Shown here one piece after another: positions 1-6,493 of a stretch of 64,000 nucleotides of DNA. Origin of the DNA: a virus. How positions within the stretch are numbered: position 1 is the stretch's first letter; the number at the start of each line of letters is the position of its first letter. A program made the translations under genes and the position numbers. The stretch is taken from the IMG/VR virus record IMGVR_UViG_3300031758_000024, positions 1-64,000 of that record; one strand, 5' to 3'. The notes under the pieces are model-generated. The model was not told where the DNA came from, ran no database searches, and was given only the letters and a program-made list of their open reading frames with translations.

Positions 1-452
1 TGCTCTATGTAATCTAGTAATTGTTGAGTTAGAATTGCGCCTGTCCAAGGGTCTATCGGACCACCCGAACCCTGCTTTCTATTATCCGGAGCTAATCTCC
101 AATCATCTTTTGATGGAATATAAAACTCAGGATCCATAGTGATATAGCGTCTACTTGACTCATTCCATGAGTCCATCGTATGATCTGCACCAACAACATA
201 CTTCCAATGCTGACGAGCAACCATTAAAGGAGCTTTAAACTCAAACGTAGCAAAGGCATGCCTAAATGGAGACATATGATTTTCTCTGGCGAGAAAGTGC
301 AGCAATCGTCCATCTGCAACAGACATTTCTTCAGACTCTTTAGCAAATGAAGCTCTGGCAGCATTTACCACTGAGAGGTCAGACCCCATAACGTCTACGA
401 GTCTAACATAGCCTTTATCTAAAACTTCTATTAAATTACTAGTTTTCTCCAT
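1..452 (-). CDS. thyX: Flavin-dependent thymidylate synthase ThyX, 3' end outside window
   Basis: ThyX methylates dUMP to dTMP using FAD and methylene-tetrahydrofolate. The first 150 codons are visible; the gene runs off the left edge. Seen: an N-terminal SVVNAARASF segment, then LLHFLARENHMSPFRHAFATF, which matches the conserved ThyX core with its SPF-H element, then the signature SWNESSRRY, fitting the family pattern S-x-N-E-x-S-x-R-Y. The usual RHR just before that signature is not present: the segment reads RQHWKYVVGADHTMD, with extra residues. The ATG at 450-452 overlaps the end of the upstream acidic gene by 14 bases. It sits directly downstream of a class II ribonucleotide reductase and that acidic gene, consistent with a deoxynucleotide supply group. 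Family assignment is firm; catalytic competence is inferred. Confidence 0.9.
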   Translation of the reverse strand, partial: MEKTSNLIEVLDKGYVRLVDVMGSDLSVVNAARASFAKESEEMSVADGRLLHFLARENHMSPFRHAFATFEFKAPLMVARQHWKYVVGADHTMDSWNESSRRYITMDPEFYIPSKDDWRLAPDNRKQGSGGPIDPWTGAILTQQLLDYIE

Positions 453-789
453 TTTCAGAATCATCCTCTTCAAAATCTTCATCATCATCAATTGTAAAAA
501 TAACAAAATTTTCACTTATAGAATCATTAAAATCTTCAGATATTCTATACAGTAAACCTAACTTTTCAAACTCTTCACTACCAGGTTGAACTAAATCGTT
601 TTCACCATTATTTAATCCCTCTATTATTTCCGCTATATTATTCAAGGCGTCGATCAAAGATCTTTGCATTAGCAAAAGCTCTTTTACTGTTAATGGACCA
701 TCTTTGAAACAGTTTTCAGAAAAATCTTTTAACTCTTCTGAATTAATTATCTCAGAAAACTTTTTTTCAAAATCAGGATCTTCCGACAT
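439..789 (-). CDS. Small acidic protein of unknown function
   Basis: A 116-residue protein, strongly acidic, with a run of Asp and Glu near the C-terminus (IDDDEDFEEDD). The central part (KELLLMQRSLIDALNNIAEIIEGL) looks helical and may form a short coiled coil. No membrane segment, cysteine motif or known domain is visible. It starts one base after the ribonucleotide reductase stop and overlaps the thyX start by 14 bases, so it is translated within the nucleotide-metabolism group. A regulatory or partner role for either enzyme is only a guess from position. Confidence 0.75.
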   Translation of the reverse strand: MSEDPDFEKKFSEIINSEELKDFSENCFKDGPLTVKELLLMQRSLIDALNNIAEIIEGLNNGENDLVQPGSEEFEKLGLLYRISEDFNDSISENFVIFTIDDDEDFEEDDSENGEN

Positions 790-790
790 A

Positions 791-2848
791 TCATACCTTT
801 GCGTTGTCTTTTATAAATTTAATTTCACACGAGTCGGTAGTGCAATACTGCTCTCCTATAGCATCAGCAGCTAGGCCAGCATAAATTCCATCTAGATCTA
901 TTGGCAACAAATTTTTTGAAGACTCATCGTAATCATTTTGCTCTATTTGAGTGTACGGCATTTGAGGGTATGTGAAATTACCCTGAGGCAAGAATGATAC
1001 AGTTTTCAGCTGTCCGTCATACATATGCAATACGGTGCCAACGTGATGCTTCTCTTCTTCTGCGTCAAATGATATAGTCACGGAAACGGAATTGTCAGAC
1101 CAATATCTTTGAGCTGTTGCAGCCAAAGACATCTTTTCAAAGATTGTTACATCTTTTTCAGATCTACGAGCATCTGACTTAATAGGAAAGAACACCACAG
1201 ATGTGGTATCTGGAGACTCAGATGCTGGTTCAACTCTATAGTTTGCCATCTTAAATAATGGCAACATTGGATCATCATTTGCGAATCTAATTGCTCTTAG
1301 GAAGTATTTGCCACCAGGAGTCCAATGAACACCAGGGGACTCGCCCGCCAAAATTGATACTGTGCCAGAAGGCTTTACGGTAGTAGTCTTAATGGACTCA
1401 CGTATACCTAGCCATTCTGAATAGATATTATCATATCTCTGCACAGTTTGATATCCACTATCTAGCCACTCTCTTAGTACTGGGAGACCTAATTTGTCGG
1501 CAAAGTTTGCAACACCGGAGACAGATGTGCCAATTCTACGATTTCTTTGCATGATAGCGTTTGTTTCCTCCCAGTGAGTTGGAAGAAGCGTTACTGTCTT
1601 AGCATATAGGTAAGCAAACTTTAGCGTTCTCCTAAAGTCCTCTAGTGAATCATGTCTATTTAAGTATGTTTCAACTAGGGTGCAGCATTCGTAGGACTCT
1701 AAGGACTGCTCTGCGCAAGGGTTATATCCTGCTACACGATGATCCTTGTTGTTTGGCGGATCAGCTAATCTACCATACTTTTTCGACATATCCATCCAGA
1801 TTACGCCAGGCTCACCATTTCTAGATATTCCATCAACAATATTTGATAGATCTGTGCCAACCGATGTTTCTACCGAGTTATTGGACATCCACCCCCAACC
1901 TGGAGATTCGGCGGAATAAGAATTTCTTTCTGGAAACTTTTCAGAATTTTTTAGATTAAGAAAGTCTTGGTCATCCAAACGTCCGATTAAAAGCTCTGCT
2001 GATCTACGAACATTGCCAGATACAACACAAACACCTATGGTATTACCAATATCGGCTATATCTACTCTGGTGAGCTTTTGCCCAGCTCTTCCATCAAACA
2101 TCTTTCTAATATGATTATGCAGCTTTATCAAAGGATCTGGACCAGCTGCAGTACCGCCAAAAGTTTTAATTGGAGTACCCAATGGTCTGATCAAAGAGTA
2201 GTCAAATTCCAGAGGATTTTGGTCAGGCTTTAAATATGAATTGATTAAGGAAACGACAGAATTAACCCATCCCTCACGAGAATCCTCAATGGTATCAATC
2301 ACCATGGGTCTAGTTGGTTCATGTATATTAAAATCTTTATCCGCACCCTTGTCATCGAACCCCACTCCTACGCCGAGCATAGATGCTTCCATGAGAAAAC
2401 CAAATGGCTTAGCTGGATTGGCCTTTGTCATTTCTGACGTACTAACAAAAGCGCAGTTCTGTAACGCTGCAGAGTTTCTTTGGACCATGACTATAGGGGT
2501 CCCCATCACCCACAGGCCTCTACCGGGAGGTGTCCACTTCAAGTTAAACAGTCTATCAAAAGCCTCTTTTGCTGATGCCTGAGCCTTTATATCATTCCAT
2601 GGCAGTCTGTTCTTCTTGCAGTGTTCTTTTTGTAAAGAGTACATTCCGTTAATTACTCGTTCGCACACATCAACCCAAGTTTCCTTGGTTCCACTTTCCT
2701 TCATTCTAGAATACGTTCTTAAGAACGTGATTTCTCCAACAGAATTACCAGCGGCATCTGTATAACCAAATGGTGGTTTAACTTTCTTGTATGTTTCAAC
2801 GAAATCATCACTTAAACGAAAAGTAAACACGGATGAACCCTCAGACAT
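791..2848 (-). CDS. nrdJ: Adenosylcobalamin-dependent (class II) ribonucleoside-triphosphate reductase
   Basis: A 685-residue monomeric class II reductase of the Lactobacillus leichmannii RTPR type, which reduces ribonucleoside triphosphates to deoxy forms using coenzyme B12. Seen: the active-site cysteine in LQNCAF (C132), the radical cysteine and glutamate in NPCAEQ (C378, E380), the paired cysteine eleven residues later (C389), SGNVRRSAELLIG, KPSGTVSILAGESPG, and a C-terminal C-x4-C pair (C669, C674) like the swinging redox pair of RTPR. Every catalytic cysteine expected of the family is present. Length is slightly below the roughly 740 residues of the bacterial enzyme. The ATG has a GGAG six bases upstream and overlaps the previous gene by 8 bases. 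No thioredoxin or glutaredoxin gene is visible here, so the reductant probably comes from elsewhere. Confidence 0.95.
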   Translation of the reverse strand: MSEGSSVFTFRLSDDFVETYKKVKPPFGYTDAAGNSVGEITFLRTYSRMKESGTKETWVDVCERVINGMYSLQKEHCKKNRLPWNDIKAQASAKEAFDRLFNLKWTPPGRGLWVMGTPIVMVQRNSAALQNCAFVSTSEMTKANPAKPFGFLMEASMLGVGVGFDDKGADKDFNIHEPTRPMVIDTIEDSREGWVNSVVSLINSYLKPDQNPLEFDYSLIRPLGTPIKTFGGTAAGPDPLIKLHNHIRKMFDGRAGQKLTRVDIADIGNTIGVCVVSGNVRRSAELLIGRLDDQDFLNLKNSEKFPERNSYSAESPGWGWMSNNSVETSVGTDLSNIVDGISRNGEPGVIWMDMSKKYGRLADPPNNKDHRVAGYNPCAEQSLESYECCTLVETYLNRHDSLEDFRRTLKFAYLYAKTVTLLPTHWEETNAIMQRNRRIGTSVSGVANFADKLGLPVLREWLDSGYQTVQRYDNIYSEWLGIRESIKTTTVKPSGTVSILAGESPGVHWTPGGKYFLRAIRFANDDPMLPLFKMANYRVEPASESPDTTSVVFFPIKSDARRSEKDVTIFEKMSLAATAQRYWSDNSVSVTISFDAEEEKHHVGTVLHMYDGQLKTVSFLPQGNFTYPQMPYTQIEQNDYDESSKNLLPIDLDGIYAGLAADAIGEQYCTTDSCEIKFIKDNAKV

Positions 2849-3548
2849 TTTGCACTCCTACCTTTTTAATATATTGATTGTTTGTTTTATTTAACTCTGC
2901 TAATTTTATCTTCTTTATTTGATCTATAGAATAAACTTTGTGTATTTGTTTTTCAAAAAAGTACCCGCTTCTCCAGTTAAATACTTTATCGACATTTGAT
3001 TTGTGGTTAATAAATATGTTACAAATAACTGCTCCACCATATGCTTTAACCAAATTTGAAAATTTAATCTTCAAATCATTCATATCAATTTGTGAACAAT
3101 TTTCATTTTCTTCGGTTTTCTGATAAAGCCAATTATAAGCTTGTCTAGTTATCGGAGAAACATCTATGGGATCTATTACGCCGATTTGTATAGCCTGATT
3201 TCTAAGCTGAACTACTTTTACGTCTTCCTTAAGAACATCAACATACATAGAAAACCAGTCGTGCTTGTTAAACTGAGCCCAACCAGTGCACCAAAATAAT
3301 AGATTGGTAGGAGGTTCTGGTATGGCTGTGTTTTCGGTAAACGGCAATATAGTTGCACAGCTAATTGCCTTTTTAACATGTTCCTTAGCTAAGTCTTCAC
3401 TGCGCAGCTTGTTAACGGAATTAGTCCACAAAGTTTTTATCGACTGCTCCCAACTAACATCAGCAACGTATAGCTTCAAATATTTTTCTGCAATAGAAAG
3501 CGGCAGAGACTTGTTTATTATTGCTTCTTGAACCTCTTGTATAGACAT
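2841..3548 (-). CDS. Unknown protein preceding the ribonucleotide reductase
   Basis: About 235 residues from the ATG at 3546-3548, which has AGGA six bases upstream. The frame stays open to a TTG at 3621-3623, but that lies inside a hairpin loop, so I prefer the internal ATG. The sequence is helical and mixed-charge with clusters such as LLFWCTGWAQFNKHDWFSMY and AYNWLYQKTEENE; a lysine-rich C-terminus follows. I recognise no domain. It is the first gene after the holin-like gene, a promoter-like site and a hairpin, and its 3' end overlaps the reductase start by 8 bases, so it leads the nucleotide-metabolism group. Function is open. Confidence 0.75.
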   Translation of the reverse strand: MSIQEVQEAIINKSLPLSIAEKYLKLYVADVSWEQSIKTLWTNSVNKLRSEDLAKEHVKKAISCATILPFTENTAIPEPPTNLLFWCTGWAQFNKHDWFSMYVDVLKEDVKVVQLRNQAIQIGVIDPIDVSPITRQAYNWLYQKTEENENCSQIDMNDLKIKFSNLVKAYGGAVICNIFINHKSNVDKVFNWRSGYFFEKQIHKVYSIDQIKKIKLAELNKTNNQYIKKVGVQNV

Positions 3549-3613
3549 CCTTAATCCTAAATAAGCTCGCATAAATTGGTTTAAACATATATACTTGCCA
3601 GTATAAAGAGACA

Positions 3614-3636
3614 GCCCCGTCAATTTCAGACGGGGC
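3614..3636 (-). terminator. GC-rich hairpin, possible terminator or leader hairpin
   Basis: A perfect 8-base-pair stem (GCCCCGTC with GACGGGGC) around a 7-base loop stands out in AT-rich surroundings. Read leftward, the stem is followed by TGTCTCTTTATA, which is only moderately T-rich, so termination may be partial. It lies between the last late gene (holin-like) and the nucleotide-metabolism genes, about 65 bases before the first start codon. It also lies downstream of a promoter-like motif, so it could act as a leader hairpin. Confidence 0.5.
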
Positions 3637-3661
3637 CGTTACTCTATTGGCCTTCTGACAG

Positions 3662-3674
3662 ATACATTATATCA
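3662..3674 (-). promoter_or_regulatory. Putative extended -10 promoter for the nucleotide-metabolism genes
   Basis: On the minus strand the site reads TGATATAATGTAT, an exact TG-n-TATAAT extended -10 element. The same 13 bases occur in the gap at 53458-53470. No good -35 is visible 17 bases upstream, as is common for extended -10 promoters. It sits in the gap after the holin-like gene stop and reads toward the gene at 2841-3548, with the hairpin at 3614-3636 in the predicted leader. Confidence 0.5.
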
Positions 3675-3700
3675 CGTCACAGCCACTATATAATACTAAA

Positions 3701-3901
3701 TTAACCTTTTAAAGTTGCTGCACTTTCTGCATTACCAATTTTTGTGGCAGCGAAGCCCTTGATAACGCTGATCCCTGCTGCAACCGCAGCCGTTGCAGCG
3801 GACTTTAATTCATCCACTCCACCAACTGTGTAAACAGCTACAAAAGCCTGGACTGCAGTCCAGATTGCTCTTTCAATAATATCTTTATGTAATTTAGTCA
3901 T
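3701..3901 (-). CDS. Holin-like small membrane protein (r1t-type)
   Basis: A 66-residue protein: a short charged start, then ERAIWTAVQAFVAVYTVGG as a first hydrophobic segment, and ATAAVAAGISVIKGFAATKIG as a second. The E-R-A-x(4)-Q pattern, the A-A-G-x-S-x-[IV]-K segment and the small size match r1t-type phage holins as I know them. Such proteins make inner-membrane lesions that trigger lysis. It overlaps the preceding membrane-protein gene by 4 bases (ATGA), suggesting coupled translation and a joint lysis role. It is the last gene of the long structural block. No endolysin gene adjoins it in this window. Confidence 0.8.
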   Translation of the reverse strand: MTKLHKDIIERAIWTAVQAFVAVYTVGGVDELKSAATAAVAAGISVIKGFAATKIGNAESAATLKG

Positions 3902-4218
3902 ATAACTCCTTTGTTAAGAATACTTTTTCTAACCAACTTCTCTATAAGAAGATGAAAAGTTAAACCTAACCACACTCCTACTGGTATAATTCCTATTAAT
4001 GGTTTTTCAGTTAATCTCCAAAAAGATCTAGTTAAAGTTTCAATCTTTTTAGACTTTATAGCATATACGTCGTATGCTATAATTCCCAATGCTAAGGCAC
4101 CCCAAGCAGTCAATCCGCTTTTTCGCTCTTGTTTTTCAAGAACTAGGGGAGCACTTATGGCATCAGAGAGCTTTAGCCGAAGGGACTCCGTACCACTCTT
4201 GAACTTTTTCACGACCAT
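3898..4218 (-). CDS. Small membrane protein, possible second holin or antiholin
   Basis: About 106 residues from the ATG at 4216-4218. Two hydrophobic segments are visible: GLTAWGALALGIIAYDVYAI and PLIGIIPVGVWLGLTFHLLI, separated by a basic stretch. The start is uncertain: the frame is open back to 4263, and a GTG at 4210-4212 has GGAG at better spacing. All these starts lie inside the 3' end of the upstream structural gene, giving an out-of-frame overlap of about 50 bases or more. It overlaps the holin-like gene by 4 bases. I infer a lysis-related partner from topology and position; no family is recognised. Confidence 0.65.
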   Translation of the reverse strand: MVVKKFKSGTESLRLKLSDAISAPLVLEKQERKSGLTAWGALALGIIAYDVYAIKSKKIETLTRSFWRLTEKPLIGIIPVGVWLGLTFHLLIEKLVRKSILNKGVI

Positions 4219-4795
4219 AGTCTCCAGTTGTATTTGCTTGGCCATATCCAGAAGTGAATACAACAGAGCTTGTTACACCCTGGAATTCACTTGGCTTGAA
4301 TAAACCAAATGTAGCTGGAGCTCCTCCAGCTTCAGTTCTCGGTCCGTGACCGGTATTGGCAAATATATTAGCAGATGTTACACCGTCAAAGATGTAATTA
4401 TTGTATAGAGAATATTCTCTGTCTGCTCTTGATGCGTGGCCAAAGTCTGATGGGAATGCTTTTGCTCCCGCAAGGCCCTTGTATTCTAGTGGCCTGAATC
4501 TAGCTCCATCATATGTTGCACTTCCATCAGGGAAGGTACCAGAAAGTGGATGAACGTAAAGTGTAGTTCCATTAAATACCTGAGAAAGGAATCTATTGCC
4601 AGGAAACTCACCGGTACCGGGAGCAAAATGATTATCAGGTGCACCGTCTAATACGTGACTAGTGCTGTAAAGTGGGTAGAAAGAATAGGTACCAGTACCC
4701 TTAGACTTTCCGGTCATAGTAGTATATGGATTAACCATCTCAGATGATGATCTACCCTTTAAAACTGGTCTAGGTCCTACATAAAAAGTAGCCAT
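4163..4795 (-). CDS. Virion structural protein, unknown family
   Basis: A 210-residue protein rich in Gly, Ser, Thr, Tyr and Phe, with little charge and no membrane segment, as expected of a beta-rich virion protein. It begins MATFYVGPRPVLKG with a strong AAGGAG ribosome site 8 bases from the ATG. By eye its codons are more GC-rich than those of its neighbours, as in the sheath and tube genes, which hints at high expression. It follows the last wedge-like gene and precedes the two membrane proteins. A decoration or tail-tip role is possible, but I do not recognise the family. Confidence 0.7.
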   Translation of the reverse strand: MATFYVGPRPVLKGRSSSEMVNPYTTMTGKSKGTGTYSFYPLYSTSHVLDGAPDNHFAPGTGEFPGNRFLSQVFNGTTLYVHPLSGTFPDGSATYDGARFRPLEYKGLAGAKAFPSDFGHASRADREYSLYNNYIFDGVTSANIFANTGHGPRTEAGGAPATFGLFKPSEFQGVTSSVVFTSGYGQANTTGDYGREKVQEWYGVPSAKAL

Positions 4796-4841
4796 TTATT
4801 TTCTCCTTGTCAGAAATCCGTATACTTATAGTAATTTTAAG

Positions 4842-6095
4842 TTAGATATATTCAATAATTAAATCAGAAAGAACTGGTGCAGTTTTGTCATCCAACTGGT
4901 TTAAGGTAACCTCTATCCACACATGGTTATTGGCACCGGGGTTAGTGAGGCTATAGGTGCCTGCATCATCGTATATAATTCTGTAACTGAACGCTTCGTC
5001 TAGTTGGCTTTCCGCTACATTATATATCTTGGGTGAGACATTTGTCACTTCTTCTATTACATCGCCAGCTGGAGCAGAATACTTTATGATCATCTTTCCT
5101 GTTGGCAGATACTTTTCATATTTAACATCTAGATCAGAAAGACCATATGTGTATACGTATTGTCCGGCCTCTGTTAGATAATTTTTTTGATTCATTTTTA
5201 TTCTTATGGCTGTTATATTTGTTTCTGGAAACTGGAAGCAAAGTGGACCAGAATTTTTTATAGAATCAGAACCAAGAGTTGACCATCCACCAGGGGCAAC
5301 TTTTCCTACAGCTGAAGCCACAGAGTCATAGAAACTATTTTTATTTAATGGTATCCAAGTATCTGCGGGTGATAAAGATGGATTATCAACTGTCGTATAC
5401 TCAATTGAGTATATCTCACAGCCAAGGGCAGGGAAGGGATTTAGTTTGATAACATTGGATCTTAAGATGCCCACAGCATCATTAGGTATTTGGACATACA
5501 GCATTAGTTGTGCGCCAGTTGTTGGGTTTGTATTTGAGACTACCGTTCTTTTCCAAACCTTATCGGGCGCGTCTAGAATGCAGTTATATATTGGAGTGCT
5601 ATCTATTACGGCTCCAGAGGTATCTACTCCGGCATATGAAATATCTATTCTGGTTTTAAAGTAGTCTGGGACTATTTGGCCAACGCCAGATTGGCCAAAC
5701 TTTAGCTTAGAAAACGAACCACTTGAAACCCTAGGTAGGGTCACGATATTATATATGGGATCAAAGCTTAATAATTCTGTCCCTGGAATAGAAAAACTCG
5801 TGCCAACAAAAGTTGCATAGTCGAGCTGTGAAAAGGAATATATTGACAAGGTATTAGAAGCTGATTCAAGAGCTGATACCCTATCGACCAAGTCTTGTAT
5901 TGCGTTTGCAAGAAATATGTGATCCTTCAAAACCCTCTCGAAAGCAGTGGCAAGTCGGGCATCTATAATATTTGCTCTATTATAAAGATAAACCAGGTCT
6001 TGATAGTTTTCTTCTATCCTGGCATTATAGTCTGAGCTATCTACTGGACCGTTATATTTATAGTCTCTTTTTTTAGTTTTTAATACATCAGTCAT
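4842..6095 (-). CDS. Baseplate or adhesin protein, wedge-like paralogue group
   Basis: About 417 residues from the ATG at 6093-6095, preceded by GGTGA at good spacing; a GTG at 6104 is the alternative. The N-terminal 100 residues look helical (YQDLVYLYNRANIIDARLATAFERV), followed by beta-rich sequence. The C-terminus (TAPVLSDLIIEYI) resembles the ends of the genes at 6494 and 8635. The start region overlaps the gene upstream by a few bases. Context after J-like and gpI-like genes suggests a peripheral baseplate or receptor-binding part; this is inference from organisation and repeated architecture. Confidence 0.65.
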   Translation of the reverse strand: MTDVLKTKKRDYKYNGPVDSSDYNARIEENYQDLVYLYNRANIIDARLATAFERVLKDHIFLANAIQDLVDRVSALESASNTLSIYSFSQLDYATFVGTSFSIPGTELLSFDPIYNIVTLPRVSSGSFSKLKFGQSGVGQIVPDYFKTRIDISYAGVDTSGAVIDSTPIYNCILDAPDKVWKRTVVSNTNPTTGAQLMLYVQIPNDAVGILRSNVIKLNPFPALGCEIYSIEYTTVDNPSLSPADTWIPLNKNSFYDSVASAVGKVAPGGWSTLGSDSIKNSGPLCFQFPETNITAIRIKMNQKNYLTEAGQYVYTYGLSDLDVKYEKYLPTGKMIIKYSAPAGDVIEEVTNVSPKIYNVAESQLDEAFSYRIIYDDAGTYSLTNPGANNHVWIEVTLNQLDDKTAPVLSDLIIEYI

Positions 6096-6096
6096 A

Positions 6097-6492
6097 TCAT
6101 TCACCGTTTTCTAATCTAGAAACTTTATTAATTAATCTAGACAATTTTCCACTTAACTTATTAGTAGTATCTATTGTCAATGTTTCCAATGAAGGGCTCG
6201 CTTCATCTATGTATCTTTGTAAAGTTGGAAAGTCATACGAGATACCATCTTCTAACTTTGCCTGCTCCGTATAATCTGTTATATCGCCAATAAAATATTT
6301 TAACTTATCCAGAATAGAATTATCAACTTCGTTTAAATGGTTTAGTATTCTAGAAAAATCTATCTTCAATAAATTACTTTCTAAATTTTCCATTAAACTA
6401 TTTCTAGGTGACTTGAACTTAACTCTATCAATCTGATAAAGCGGTTCAATTATTCTATTTATTTTATTAGAATTTCTATAGCTAATAGCCAT
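6097..6492 (-). CDS. Small baseplate-associated protein, unknown
   Basis: A 131-residue, mostly helical protein without membrane segments. It has a GAAGGA ribosome site and starts one base after the upstream stop. Segments such as FSRILNHLNEVDNSILDKLKYF could form coiled coils, like the helical N-termini of the larger neighbouring proteins, and suggest a small partner or linker in the same assembly. No known domain is recognised. Confidence 0.65.
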   Translation of the reverse strand: MAISYRNSNKINRIIEPLYQIDRVKFKSPRNSLMENLESNLLKIDFSRILNHLNEVDNSILDKLKYFIGDITDYTEQAKLEDGISYDFPTLQRYIDEASPSLETLTIDTTNKLSGKLSRLINKVSRLENGE

Positions 6493-6493
6493 T

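Noticed and set aside
3549-3623. Longer N-terminus for the gene at 2841, starting with TTG at 3623
   Set aside because: The TTG is in the loop of the GC hairpin and lacks a ribosome site, whereas the ATG at 3548 has AGGA at good spacing.
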